Positions 44,303 to 53,661 of a stretch of DNA of 64,000 nucleotides are shown piece by piece. This DNA is from Pedobacter sp. L105 (GTDB taxonomy: Bacteria > Bacteroidota > Bacteroidia > Sphingobacteriales > Sphingobacteriaceae): contig NZ_LMUP01000004.1 in assembly GCF_009765875.1 (NCBI RefSeq), forward strand, positions 969,080-1,033,079, written 5' to 3'. Position 1 is the stretch's first letter, and every line of letters starts with the position of its first letter. Made by a program: the position numbers and the translations under genes. The notes under the pieces were generated by a model that saw only the letters and a list, made by a program, of their open reading frames with translations, ran no database searches and was not told the origin of the DNA.

Positions 44303-45991
44303 TTAAAAACCTAATCCTTTATCATTCCCTCTTGGATCGGCCCCGGTTTCCAGCTCTCCATTGGGCTTGACCAATATGGCATCTACCCTTCCCATTGCTC
44401 CTCTCTCTTTGATATGATAACCTTTAGCTTCCAGCTCAGCCCTTGTAGCTGGATCTATAGCACCTTTTTCCACATCAATCACATCAGGTAACCATTGGTG
44501 ATGAAAGCGCGGTGCAGCCACAGCCGACTGCATATCCTTTCCAAAGGCCAGTACATTCAGGATCGTCTGGAATACGGAAGTAATAATCGTAGATCCGCCT
44601 GGCGTACCTACTACCATTAACAATTTTCCATTTTGCTCGAGGATGGTGGGCGTCATAGAACTTAGCATTCTTTTTCCCGGAGCAATAGAATTGGCTTCTC
44701 CTCCAATCAGTCCATACATATTAGGTGAACCTGGCTTTACGGAAAAATCATCCATTTCGTTGTTCAGGATAAATCCACCTCCTTCTACAACCACCATTGA
44801 TCCATAAGAACCATTTAAAGTTGTTGTTGCAGATACAGCATTACCTTCACTGTCTACAATAGAATAATGTGTAGTTTGCTCACTTTCATGTACAGGTAAC
44901 GTTCCTGGTTTAATTTCACTACTTGGTGTAGCTTTGGCAAAGCTGATATCTTTAATCCTCGACAGGATATAATTTGTATCCAGTAAAGCTGCCTGAGGTA
45001 CTTTAAAAAAACCAGGATCGCCCAGGTAACTCGCCCTGTCGGCATAAGCCCTTCTTTCTGCTTCTACCATAAGCTGAACAGTAGAATCACGCTGAAATCC
45101 CCATTGGTTAACCGGATATTTGCTGACCTGTTTAAGCAAAGTGATTAACGAAATCCCACCACTTGATGGAGGAGGCATAGAAATCACCGTATAATCTTTG
45201 TATTTACCTGATACAGGCATTCTCCAGACGGCTTTGTAGCGCTTCAGGTCGGCAGCAGTGATTATACCGCTGGTATGAGCCATTGAAGCTATAATAGCTG
45301 CTGCAACCGGACCTTCATAAAACCCTGCCCTGCCTTTATCCCTGATGAGCTTTAAGGTAACTGCCAGTTCTGGCTGCTTAAGCAGGTCACCCGCTTTCCA
45401 GGATTCTTCTTTTACAAAGGCCACTGGTTTTCTGTTGTACCTGATAAAGCCTTCTTTATTTCTGTTTAATTCTGAGGCCTGCTGCGCGGTTAGCTGAAAT
45501 CCATTTTCTGCAAGATCGATTGCTGGTTGAATATCTTTCTTCCAGTTAAGTTTACCATATTTGGCATGTGCATTCACCATCCCGTCAACACTTCCAGGTA
45601 CACCAGAAGCCAGTGCACCAAGGAGGCTTTTATCTGTTACCGGATTTCCATGTTCATCCAGGTACATATCCCTGGATGCTTTCCCCGGCGCTTCTTCCCG
45701 GTAGTCAAGCGCATCGGTCCTGCCAGCCTTACTTCTGTACAGCAGAAAACCACCACCACCGATATTACCGGCATTAGGATAAACAACGGCCAGTGCAAAC
45801 TGCACTGCAACAGCAGCATCGATAGCATTTCCGCCTTGCTTCATAATCTCCACGCCAACTTTAGCCGCTTCCGGATGGGCGCAAACTACCGCAGCATGTT
45901 GATACGTTCCTGTATCCTGCGCAGCAACCTGTTCATAGCCAGCCAGCAAAAGACAAATAATAAAATAAGATAGTGACGTTTTTTTTCTCAT
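44303..45991 (-). CDS. ggt: gamma-glutamyltransferase
   Basis: Periplasmic N-terminal-nucleophile enzyme that cleaves gamma-glutamyl bonds of glutathione and related compounds. 562 residues: signal peptide to VAAQD, then AAVVCAHPEAAKVGVEIMKQGGNAIDAAVAVQFALAVVYP. Autoprocessing gives the small subunit starting at the first Thr of TTHYSIVDSEGNAVSATTTLNGSYGS. SSMTPTI and VVGTPGGSTIITSVFQ in the small subunit complete the active site. Confidence 0.96.
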   Translation of the reverse strand: MRKKTSLSYFIICLLLAGYEQVAAQDTGTYQHAAVVCAHPEAAKVGVEIMKQGGNAIDAAVAVQFALAVVYPNAGNIGGGGFLLYRSKAGRTDALDYREEAPGKASRDMYLDEHGNPVTDKSLLGALASGVPGSVDGMVNAHAKYGKLNWKKDIQPAIDLAENGFQLTAQQASELNRNKEGFIRYNRKPVAFVKEESWKAGDLLKQPELAVTLKLIRDKGRAGFYEGPVAAAIIASMAHTSGIITAADLKRYKAVWRMPVSGKYKDYTVISMPPPSSGGISLITLLKQVSKYPVNQWGFQRDSTVQLMVEAERRAYADRASYLGDPGFFKVPQAALLDTNYILSRIKDISFAKATPSSEIKPGTLPVHESEQTTHYSIVDSEGNAVSATTTLNGSYGSMVVVEGGGFILNNEMDDFSVKPGSPNMYGLIGGEANSIAPGKRMLSSMTPTILEQNGKLLMVVGTPGGSTIITSVFQTILNVLAFGKDMQSAVAAPRFHHQWLPDVIDVEKGAIDPATRAELEAKGYHIKERGAMGRVDAILVKPNGELETGADPRGNDKGLGF

Positions 45992-46077
45992 AAGGCAGCG
46001 TTAATACAGATCATTAAATTTAACAGATTTACGGAACTATTGAAATTTAAATCCTTTTATCAACGGATATTTCCGGC

Positions 46078-46107
46078 AAAAAAAAATCCGGACCTTTTGA
46101 TCCGGAT
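46078..46107 (-). terminator. terminator of the small secreted-protein gene
   Basis: Stem ATCCGGA (46086-46092) with TCCGGAT (46101-46107), eight-base loop, T-run on the minus strand (46085-46078). 28 bp after the stop at 46136. Confidence 0.8.
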
Positions 46108-46135
46108 AATATATAAAGCTTTTGAAGATGCTCTT

Positions 46136-46450
46136 CTAGTGTTGCATTGGTCTGGTTCTGATCTGAGATGGTCTCAGATAAACTTTACCACCTCTTTTGT
46201 TCACATAGTATTTTTTGTTTTTACCATCGATGTATACATCCGAACCATCTGGTGCCATTTTGCCTTTGTAAATCTTATTTCCAACTTTAGATGTCCCTTT
46301 TACGGCAACTTCTGCAGTTTTATGTCCAACATCAGTAGCAGCATGTCCAATTTTTTGACCAACGGTTGGTTTCTCTTGTGCTTGTGAAGATAAAGAGATT
46401 GTTCCGACTAATGCAAGGGTTAATAAACCCAATAAATATTTCTTGTTCAT
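46136..46450 (-). CDS. small secreted basic protein, function unknown
   Basis: 104 residues. Cleavable signal peptide (MNKKYLLGLLTLALVGTISLSSQAQ), then a Lys/Gly/Ala-rich helical part (KIGHAATDVGHKTAEVAVKGTSKVGNKIYKGK) and a short beta-like end (DVYIDGKNKKYYVNKRGGKVYLRPSQ). The GDGH/TAEVAVKGTSK part resembles small periplasmic repeat proteins of Bacteroidota, but no named family was recognised. Single gene between terminators. Confidence 0.75.
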   Translation of the reverse strand: MNKKYLLGLLTLALVGTISLSSQAQEKPTVGQKIGHAATDVGHKTAEVAVKGTSKVGNKIYKGKMAPDGSDVYIDGKNKKYYVNKRGGKVYLRPSQIRTRPMQH

Positions 46451-46528
46451 TATTTAAAATTTTAGATGTAATGAGAGCTGCTTTACAAGCACTATCACAT
46501 CCATAACAATAGAAGATATATTTTTGTT

Positions 46529-47530
46529 TTAATTTAGCTTTTCTATCAGCTGGCTGATCTCTGTTTGTGGTGAATGACGCTCATAAAGGATAGCATATAC
46601 TGCATCACAAACAGGCATTTTTATGTTATACTTTTTATTGACCACCTGCATACAGCTTGCGGCATAATAACCTTCAGCAATCATATTCATCTCCAGCTGG
46701 GCAGATTTCACTGTATAACCTTTACCGATCATATTCCCGAAAGTACGGTTACGGCTGAACTGGGAATAGGCGGTAACCAGCAGATCTCCCAGATAGGCAG
46801 ACTCCTTGATATCCCTGGTAATCGGATGAACAGCGTCAACAAATCTTTTCATCTCACGGACAGCATTGGAAATCAGTACTGCCTGAAAATTATCACCATA
46901 ACCTAAGCCGTGACAGATTCCACTGGCAACCGCATAAATATTTTTTAGTACTGCAGCATATTCCGTCCCGAAAATATCGTCCGAAAGAATGGTTTTGATA
47001 TATCTTGTCTGGATCAAATCCGAAAAGTTGGCCGCATTTTCCAGCTGGATAGAGGCAATCGTAAGAAAAGAAAGCTTTTCCAGGGCTACTTCTTCTGCGT
47101 GGCAAGGACCGCTGATCACCAGGATGTCTTTTAAGGGCACATGAAATTTTTCATGCATAAACTCTCCGATAATCTGATTTTCATCAGGAACAATACCTTT
47201 AATAGCCGAAATGATTTTCTTACCGGCAAGCATTGCAGGGGTAACATCCTTAAGGGTCTCTTTTAAAAAAGCAGCGGGAACATTTAAAATGATATAATCA
47301 GCAGCACCGATAATATTCCCAATATCATTGGAGATATTATCCTCCTTTAAATTAACTTCTACAGCACTTAGATACTTTGGATTATGCTTAAACTTTTTCA
47401 GGTAGGCAATGGATTCCGTATCACGTAACCACCAGAAAATTTCCTTTTCTGTAGTATTATCAGAAAGCATTTTTATAATAGCAGTTGCCCAGCTACCGCC
47501 ACCAATCATCGCAACTTTTGGTTTCATCAT
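46529..47530 (-). CDS. gpsA: glycerol-3-phosphate dehydrogenase [NAD(P)+]
   Basis: Reduces dihydroxyacetone phosphate to sn-glycerol-3-phosphate for phospholipid synthesis. 333 residues. The Rossmann motif is at the start (KVAMIGGGSWATAIIKML), with ISAIKGIVP, ISGPCHAEEVALEKLSF and the catalytic Lys in AAVLKNIYAVASGICHGLGYGDNFQAVL. GDLLVTAYSQFSRNR is conserved late. Starts at the Met at 47530 or the next Met; downstream of a terminator, so probably its own unit. Confidence 0.93.
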   Translation of the reverse strand: MMKPKVAMIGGGSWATAIIKMLSDNTTEKEIFWWLRDTESIAYLKKFKHNPKYLSAVEVNLKEDNISNDIGNIIGAADYIILNVPAAFLKETLKDVTPAMLAGKKIISAIKGIVPDENQIIGEFMHEKFHVPLKDILVISGPCHAEEVALEKLSFLTIASIQLENAANFSDLIQTRYIKTILSDDIFGTEYAAVLKNIYAVASGICHGLGYGDNFQAVLISNAVREMKRFVDAVHPITRDIKESAYLGDLLVTAYSQFSRNRTFGNMIGKGYTVKSAQLEMNMIAEGYYAASCMQVVNKKYNIKMPVCDAVYAILYERHSPQTEISQLIEKLN

Positions 47531-47537
47531 ATATAAA

Positions 47538-47571
47538 TAAAAAATCCCGGCTTAATGTTTTCAAGCCGGGA
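47538..47571 (-). terminator. terminator of the efflux adaptor gene
   Basis: Perfect 9-bp stem TCCCGGCTT (47545-47553) with its complement (47563-47571), nine-base loop, T-run on the minus strand (47544-47538). It lies 33 bp after the adaptor stop and just ahead of gpsA. Confidence 0.85.
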
Positions 47572-47603
47572 CAAATTACTTATTTTATTGGTAACAGGGA
47601 TCT

Positions 47604-48959
47604 TTACTTTTTATCAGGATCTGCAAACAACTTATCTTTAGTCGTTTTTTCTACCTTCATGCTGTCTTTTAACTTGTTCTGAATTGCAGAGTAAGGTCCG
47701 CTTACTACTTCAGTACCAGCCTTCAATCCTTTTTTAATTTGGATGTATTGATCATCCTGAATACCAGTAGTTACTTCAACCTGTTTCACTACACCATTTG
47801 CGTAGGTATATACATATTGCTTAATGGTTTTATCATTCAATTTGTTTTTTTGTTTCCCTGCATCGGCATCAGTGCTGCCTTCTTTATTATCCTTAGCTGG
47901 ATTTTTTGTGAATACAGATTGAATAGGTACCGACAAACTGGTTACAGAAGAACTTTCAATATCTACCGTTGCAGAAAGCCCCGGGCGGAATGGGGATGGA
48001 AGATCTTTCGCGCCACCGCTCACACCGCTGTAAGAATCTGCAGCAATACGCACTTTAACTACAAAATTGGTCACCTGGTCTGTACTGGAAACGGCTGCAG
48101 TTGCTGTGCCCACATCTTTAGATGAACTGGCAATCTCAGTAACAATACCTTTGAATTTTTTATCTGAAAAGGCATCCACTTCAATTACTGCGCTATCGCC
48201 AACGTTCACGCGGTTAATGTCATTTTCATTCACATCCACATTAACTTCCATAGATTTCAGGTTGGAGATTCTCATAATTTCGGTTCCTGCAAATTGTGCG
48301 GTTCCTAAAATCCTATCTCCAAGCTCTACAGACAATTTTGAGATGACGCCGTCAACAGGGGCAAATATGGTAGCTTTTGCAAGGTTGGCACTGGCTTCCT
48401 GAACTGTTGCACCCATTTGTGCAAGGTTAAACTTAGCTGCTATAACTGTCTGTTTTGCAGCTTCCAGATTAGTTTTAGAAGTTCCATAAGCAGCTTTTGC
48501 CGCGTCGAACTCTGCTACAGATATTACCTTATTTTTAAATAGCTGAACATTACGTTTATAAATACCCTCTTCGTTTTCGAAAATGCCCTGAGATTGCTGT
48601 AACTGTTGCTCCGCAGAAGCTATGCTTGCCTTTTGGGAACTATAAGAAGCACTTGCCCTGTCAAATCCGGATTTTAATACATCTGGTCTCACTTTAAACA
48701 GCAGCTGGCCTTTCTTTACTACATCACCCTCTTTCACCAGTAGTTCCACTACCTCTCCTGATACCTCAGAACTGAGCTTAACTTCCGTTTCAGGCTGTAC
48801 TTTACCGCTCGCGGTAACGGTTTCTATGATCCGTCTGTTTTCTGCTTTTTCCACAGTAACCTTTTCAGCTTTTTCACCGCCTATTAAACCCGCCAGTTTT
48901 GCTCCAATCAGTAAAGCGATAAGCACTCCTACTGTGATGAGTATGTGTTTTAGTTTCAT
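47604..48959 (-). CDS. efflux periplasmic adaptor (MacA/HlyD-like)
   Basis: Membrane fusion protein bridging an inner-membrane pump and TolC. 451 residues: N-terminal membrane anchor (HILITVGVLIALLIGAKLAG), barrel-sandwich lipoyl half (SGKVQPETEVKLSSEVSGEVVELLVKEGDVVKKGQLLFKV), a coiled-coil hairpin (about 85-190, SYSSQKASIASAEQQLQQSQ ... EASANLAKA), the second lipoyl half (TIFAPVDGVISKL) and the membrane-proximal beta-barrel. Directly downstream of the TolC gene; no pump gene follows. Confidence 0.92.
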   Translation of the reverse strand: MKLKHILITVGVLIALLIGAKLAGLIGGEKAEKVTVEKAENRRIIETVTASGKVQPETEVKLSSEVSGEVVELLVKEGDVVKKGQLLFKVRPDVLKSGFDRASASYSSQKASIASAEQQLQQSQGIFENEEGIYKRNVQLFKNKVISVAEFDAAKAAYGTSKTNLEAAKQTVIAAKFNLAQMGATVQEASANLAKATIFAPVDGVISKLSVELGDRILGTAQFAGTEIMRISNLKSMEVNVDVNENDINRVNVGDSAVIEVDAFSDKKFKGIVTEIASSSKDVGTATAAVSSTDQVTNFVVKVRIAADSYSGVSGGAKDLPSPFRPGLSATVDIESSSVTSLSVPIQSVFTKNPAKDNKEGSTDADAGKQKNKLNDKTIKQYVYTYANGVVKQVEVTTGIQDDQYIQIKKGLKAGTEVVSGPYSAIQNKLKDSMKVEKTTKDKLFADPDKK

Positions 48960-48982
48960 TTTTTGTTTTTGTTATATTAGCG

Positions 48983-50353
48983 TTAAAAGGTAATCTGCTT
49001 GCCCAAATAATAATCTATTACTTTAGACCTGAATAAAAGGTCATATTTTGCCTGTATAAAATCGGTTTCTGCTTTATTTCTGTTTGTCCTTGCCGTATTG
49101 TAATCCAGTGAATTCACCAGCCCTACGTTGTAGCGTTGCTCGATCACATTAAAGGCATCTTTCTGGGCATTGAACGTATTTTCATTTGACTTGTACCTGC
49201 TATCGGCAGCTCTAAGGTCGGCGATGGCCTGTGCAATTACTTTGTTTAGGTTGTTTTTTGCCAGTTGCTCCTGAATCTTATTGTCTTCGTAGGTAATCTT
49301 TGCCCTTTTTACATTTGAGCGGGTAGTAAGTCCGTTAAATATAGGAATGCTTAAGTTTAGCCCAACATATTGATTAAATGCATTACTCACCTGTCTAGAA
49401 AAAGCCAGATTGGGTATCGGCGAATTGAAGATATAAGAGTAATATGACCCCAGTCCTCCGTTTAAAGAAATTACAGGACTGTAACCACCTTTTGCAACAT
49501 CAATTGCTTTTTTAGCAGCCTGCGTATTTAATTTAGCTAATTTAATATCCGGGAAAATTTCCAGCGATGAATTGTAAACATCATTGATAGAATAATTCTT
49601 TTGTGCCATTACGATTTCCTGCAAAGTTGGTGCAACCACTACATAATTGGCCGTGTCAGACCTCATCTCCATCAATTGTGATAAAGTTAGATAAGAAATG
49701 GTCAGTGAATTTTGTGCATTCGTTACATTTAATTCAGCTGTAGCAACCTGGGCTTTAGCCTGCGAAATATCGGCCAGGGTTTTGTTTCCCGCATCCATTA
49801 ATGCTTCTTCCCTGGTTAAGGTTTGTACGGCTACATCCAGCTGTTCTTTAGAAGCTTTCAGGAGATCATCGTTATATACAATTTGGAAGTAAGCTGTTAC
49901 CACCTGCAGGATAAGGTCATTTTTAATTTTATCAAGATTACTGTTTCCTGCTTCGAGCAGAAGCTTATTCTGCCTGATCTGGTTCATTAAAGTAAACCCT
50001 CCGAATAAATTTACGCTGGTTGCCAATGATCCGCTCGATTGCAATGTCTTATTAGTCGACACCGAGTAATTCGTTGTGTTCAATACACGTCCAAAACTCA
50101 AACTATTACCAGAGCTTCCATTTAAAGTAGGATATAATGCAGCTTTTGACTGCACTAAATTTACTGCCAGCGTATTGATATTCAATGCTCCCTGTTTAAT
50201 CGTCAGGTTGTTTTGCAGCATCCTGTCAATTGCCTGCTGCATCGTTAAGACTTCCTGCGCCTGAACAGAAAAGGATAAGCCAATACTCAAAAAACCTATT
50301 CCAGTAAGGATAACAAATTTCGACAATAACCTTTTGTTAGTAACAATTTTCAT
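48983..50353 (-). CDS. TolC-family outer-membrane efflux channel
   Basis: 456 residues from the ATG at 50353 (MKIVTNKRLLSKFVIL, signal peptide to VQAQE); the frame continues to 50389. Two outer-membrane-efflux repeats rich in long helices: EVLTMQQAIDRMLQNNLTIKQG, then the second repeat (about 280 onward) with GLNLSIPIFNGLTTRSNVKRAK and YNVGLVNSLDYNTARTNRNKAETDFIQAKYDLLFR, the usual end. Transcribed before the adaptor gene, gap 23 bp. Confidence 0.93.
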   Translation of the reverse strand: MKIVTNKRLLSKFVILTGIGFLSIGLSFSVQAQEVLTMQQAIDRMLQNNLTIKQGALNINTLAVNLVQSKAALYPTLNGSSGNSLSFGRVLNTTNYSVSTNKTLQSSGSLATSVNLFGGFTLMNQIRQNKLLLEAGNSNLDKIKNDLILQVVTAYFQIVYNDDLLKASKEQLDVAVQTLTREEALMDAGNKTLADISQAKAQVATAELNVTNAQNSLTISYLTLSQLMEMRSDTANYVVVAPTLQEIVMAQKNYSINDVYNSSLEIFPDIKLAKLNTQAAKKAIDVAKGGYSPVISLNGGLGSYYSYIFNSPIPNLAFSRQVSNAFNQYVGLNLSIPIFNGLTTRSNVKRAKITYEDNKIQEQLAKNNLNKVIAQAIADLRAADSRYKSNENTFNAQKDAFNVIEQRYNVGLVNSLDYNTARTNRNKAETDFIQAKYDLLFRSKVIDYYLGKQITF

Positions 50354-50431
50354 AATTCTGATTTCACTATTATAAGATAAACAATTCATTCATTTTGTAA
50401 AATTCTCCTGCTACAACCAACTGTTATTAAT

Positions 50432-50439
50432 TACATTTG
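50432..50439 (+). promoter_or_regulatory. possible -7 box of the deacetylase gene
   Basis: TACATTTG fits TAnnTTTG but ends only three bases before the ATG at 50443; if used, the mRNA would be leaderless or the true start would be farther in. No matching -33 element seen. Confidence 0.35.
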
Positions 50440-50442
50440 GTC

Positions 50443-51060
50443 ATGTATCTGGTAAAATCTCCTCTTTTATTGAAATGGTATTATCCATTTCTCACCTGGA
50501 ACAAAAGCCGCCATGAAAAGGTCGTTTATTTAACCTTTGACGACGGACCTATACCGGTTGTTACAGACTTTGTTTTAAATACTTTAAAAGATTTCAATTG
50601 CAAGGCAACTTTCTTTTGTATCGGAGACAATATCAACAAGTATCCTGAAATTTTCAACCAGGTTAAAGCGGATGGCCACGCAATTGGAAACCATACATTT
50701 AACCACTTAAAAGGCTGGAAAACAGACGACAATACCTACATCGACAATTTCAACCAATGCCAGCAGCTTACTGGCACCCAGCTTTTCAGGCCTCCTTATG
50801 GAAGAATAAAAAATTCTCAGATCAGGCAGCTTAAAATCCTCTATCCAGCCCTTAATATTATCATGTGGGATGTATTGAGCGGAGATTTCGACCTTAATCT
50901 TTCTCCTGAAAAATGTTATCAAAACGTAATCAGAAATACCGAAAACGGATCTGTAATCGTATTTCATGATAGCCTCAAAGCATTTGACAGGTTAAAATTT
51001 GCCCTTCCTGCTGCACTTAAATTCCTAATTAACCAGGGTTATCAGTTCCATACATTTTAA
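50443..51060 (+). CDS. polysaccharide deacetylase (NodB/CE4 family)
   Basis: 205 residues from the ATG at 50443 (MYLVKSPLLLKWYYPFLTWN); an upstream TTG at 50437 adds two. CE4 metal site: Asp-Asp in YLTFDDGPIPVVTDF and the His pair in GNHTFNHLKGW; RPPYGRIK and DVLSGDFDLNLS match motifs 3 and 4, and VIVFHDSLKAFDRL has the late His. Deacetylates N-acetylated sugars in peptidoglycan or polysaccharide. An N-terminal hydrophobic stretch may anchor it; location not certain. Divergent from the tolC gene. Confidence 0.9.
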   Translation: MYLVKSPLLLKWYYPFLTWNKSRHEKVVYLTFDDGPIPVVTDFVLNTLKDFNCKATFFCIGDNINKYPEIFNQVKADGHAIGNHTFNHLKGWKTDDNTYIDNFNQCQQLTGTQLFRPPYGRIKNSQIRQLKILYPALNIIMWDVLSGDFDLNLSPEKCYQNVIRNTENGSVIVFHDSLKAFDRLKFALPAALKFLINQGYQFHTF

Positions 51061-51152
51061 TTTTCTTTATTTATTACGAAGTTCAGGCCAGAAAAGATGC
51101 AGGATTAAAAAGGCTGTTCATCAATATTTTAAGCAGTTTTCACAAAAAGACG

Positions 51153-51188
51153 TTGTCCGTTAGCGAACAAGGGCGTTCATTAATGAAC
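51153..51188. promoter_or_regulatory. two adjacent dyads upstream of aconitase
   Basis: TTGTCCGTTAGCGAACAA (51153-51170) is a near-perfect 18-bp dyad (mismatches at one outer and one central pair), and GTTCATTAATGAAC (51175-51188) is a perfect 14-bp palindrome four bases further on. They lie about 150-190 bases before the aconitase ATG. Candidate operators; regulator unknown. Confidence 0.45.
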
Positions 51189-51289
51189 AATGAAATTGAC
51201 TGTAACGCCTAACTGGTCAGCATTTTATTTAGAATTTATATAAATAATATTATGATAGGCATATGATAGCCTGTGCCTGTTTTTTTTTG

Positions 51290-51297
51290 TAAATTCG
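51290..51297 (+). promoter_or_regulatory. possible -7 box of aconitase
   Basis: TAAATTCG differs from TAnnTTTG at one position and lies 42 bases before the ATG at 51340. The same variant precedes the gene at 58836 (58806-58813). Confidence 0.35.
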
Positions 51298-51339
51298 CTA
51301 CAAATTAATTTTAATATAACCTTTTAATACATACTATCA

Positions 51340-53610
51340 ATGGCTTTTGATATTGAAATGATCAAAAAGGTGTATGCAAACTTTGGTCCCCGAGTTGAGG
51401 CGGCCCGTAAATTAGTAGGCAGACCTTTAACACTCTCAGAAAAAATCTTATATACCCACCTTTGGGATGAAAACACAAATACTTCTTACGTTAGAGGTAC
51501 GGATTATGTAGATTTTGCTCCTGACCGTGTAGCAATGCAGGATGCAACAGCCCAAATGGCGCTATTGCAGTTTATGCAGGCTGGCAGACCTAAAGTTGCG
51601 GTACCTTCAACAGTACACTGTGACCACCTGATCACTGCAAAATATGGTGCAGAGCAGGATTTACCGGCAGCAAATACAGAAAGTAAAGAAGTATTTGATT
51701 TCCTGGCTTCAGTATCTAACAAATATGGTATTGGATTCTGGAAACCAGGTGCAGGTATTATTCACCAGGTAGTATTGGAAAATTATGCATTTCCTGGTGG
51801 AATGATGATCGGTACAGATTCTCACACGGTTAATGCCGGTGGTTTAGGCATGGTTGCTATTGGTGTTGGTGGTGCTGACGCCTGTGACGTAATGGCCGGA
51901 TTGCCATGGGAGCTTAAATTCCCTAAATTAATTGGTGTAAAACTAACCGGAAAATTAAGCGGTTGGGTTTCTCCTAAAGATGTGATCTTAAAAGTAGCAG
52001 GTATCCTTACTGTAAAAGGTGGTACCGGAGCTATTGTTGAATATTTTGGTGAAGGTGCAACCAGCATGAGCTGTACCGGTAAAGGTACCATCTGTAACAT
52101 GGGTGCAGAGATTGGCGCAACAACTTCTACCTTCGGTTATGATGAAAGCATGGAACGTTATTTACGTGCAACCAACAGGGCTGATGTAGCAGATGCTGCC
52201 AATGTAGTTAAAGAATACTTAACCGGTGACGCTGAAGTTTATGCTGAGCCTGATAAGTTCTTTGATCAGGTAATTGAAATTGACCTTTCAACACTTGAAC
52301 CTTACCTGAACGGACCTTTTACCCCGGATTTAGCTACACCTATTTCAAAAATGAAAGAAGTAGCTTTAGCCAATGGCTGGCCAATGAAAATTGATGTTGG
52401 TCTGATCGGTTCTTGTACAAACTCTTCTTACGAAGATATTTCAAGAGCCGTAAGTATAGCCAGACAAGTTGCTGAAAAAGGCTTAACCGCTAAATCAGAA
52501 TATTGTATCAATCCTGGTTCTGAACAGATCCGCTTCACAATTCATCGTGATGGATTCCTTGATGTTTTCAACTCTATTGGTGCTAAAGTATTTACCAATG
52601 CCTGCGGACCTTGTATCGGAATGTGGGATAGGGTTGGTGCAGAAAAACAAGAGAAAAATACAATCGTCCACTCTTTCAACCGTAACTTTGCCAAACGCGC
52701 CGATGGTAATCCTAATACTTTTGCATTTGTTGGTTCTCCGGAACTGGTAACTGCTTTAGCTATTGCAGGCGACCTGAGCTTTAACCCGTTGACAGATACA
52801 CTGACCAATGATAAAGGCGAGCAGGTAAAATTGGATGAGCCAACTGGATTTGAATTGCCTCCACGAGGATTTGCTGTTGATGACGCAGGTTATCAACAAC
52901 CGGCAGCCGATGGAAGTGGTGTGCAGATCCTGGTTTCCCCGACTTCACACAGGTTACAATTACTTGATCCTTTCACTCCATGGGAAGGTACAGATCTTAA
53001 AGGTCTGAGATTGCTGATCAAAGCAAAAGGAAAATGTACTACTGACCATATTTCTATGGCTGGTCCATGGTTAAAATTCCGTGGTCACCTCGATAATATC
53101 TCTAACAACATGCTGATCGGTGCTGTCAATTATTTCAATGACAAAACTGATGACGTTAAAAATGCTTTAACTGGCGTATACGGACCAGTCCCAGCTACAC
53201 AACGCGCTTATAAAGCCGCAGGTTTAGGATCTATTGTAGTAGGTGATGAAAATTACGGTGAAGGTTCTTCACGTGAACATGCTGCGATGGAACCACGTCA
53301 CCTGGGTGTTCGTGCCGTACTGGTAAAATCATTTGCACGTATCCACGAAACTAACCTTAAAAAACAAGGGATGTTAGGCTTAACTTTCGCTAATAAGGAA
53401 GATTATGATAAGATCCTGGAAAATGATATCATTGATATCGTTGGTTTAACTACATTCACTCCTGATGTACCTTTAACTATCGTGTTAAACCACGCAGATG
53501 GTACTAAAGAAGAGTTTCCTGTTAACCATAGCTATAATGCACAACAAATCGATTGGTTTAAAGCCGGTGGGGCACTGAATATTATTCGCCGCCAGGTAGC
53601 AGCAGTTTAG
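51340..53610 (+). CDS. acn: aconitate hydratase (mitochondrial-type)
   Basis: TCA-cycle [4Fe-4S] enzyme isomerising citrate and isocitrate. 756 residues, the length of mitochondrial-type aconitases, without an N-terminal extension. Cluster ligands in [11 protein letters not shown] and [24 protein letters not shown] and the swivel-domain motif [19 protein letters not shown] are intact, as is the late arginine region. sucD in this window is another TCA gene but is not linked to it. Strong bidirectional terminator follows. Confidence 0.97.
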   Translation: MAFDIEMIKKVYANFGPRVEAARKLVGRPLTLSEKILYTHLWDENTNTSYVRGTDYVDFAPDRVAMQDATAQMALLQFMQAGRPKVAVPSTVHCDHLITAKYGAEQDLPAANTESKEVFDFLASVSNKYGIGFWKPGAGIIHQVVLENYAFPGGMMIGTDSHTVNAGGLGMVAIGVGGADACDVMAGLPWELKFPKLIGVKLTGKLSGWVSPKDVILKVAGILTVKGGTGAIVEYFGEGATSMSCTGKGTICNMGAEIGATTSTFGYDESMERYLRATNRADVADAANVVKEYLTGDAEVYAEPDKFFDQVIEIDLSTLEPYLNGPFTPDLATPISKMKEVALANGWPMKIDVGLIGSCTNSSYEDISRAVSIARQVAEKGLTAKSEYCINPGSEQIRFTIHRDGFLDVFNSIGAKVFTNACGPCIGMWDRVGAEKQEKNTIVHSFNRNFAKRADGNPNTFAFVGSPELVTALAIAGDLSFNPLTDTLTNDKGEQVKLDEPTGFELPPRGFAVDDAGYQQPAADGSGVQILVSPTSHRLQLLDPFTPWEGTDLKGLRLLIKAKGKCTTDHISMAGPWLKFRGHLDNISNNMLIGAVNYFNDKTDDVKNALTGVYGPVPATQRAYKAAGLGSIVVGDENYGEGSSREHAAMEPRHLGVRAVLVKSFARIHETNLKKQGMLGLTFANKEDYDKILENDIIDIVGLTTFTPDVPLTIVLNHADGTKEEFPVNHSYNAQQIDWFKAGGALNIIRRQVAAV

Positions 53611-53623
53611 TCATTATATACAT

Positions 53624-53658
53624 AAAAAAACTCCCGCACATCATGCGGGAGTTTTTTT
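53624..53658. terminator. bidirectional terminator after aconitase
   Basis: Perfect 15-bp stem including A-run and T-run (53624-53638 with 53644-53658), five-base loop. It separates the convergent acn and GH1 genes. Confidence 0.92.
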
Positions 53659-53661
53659 ATG

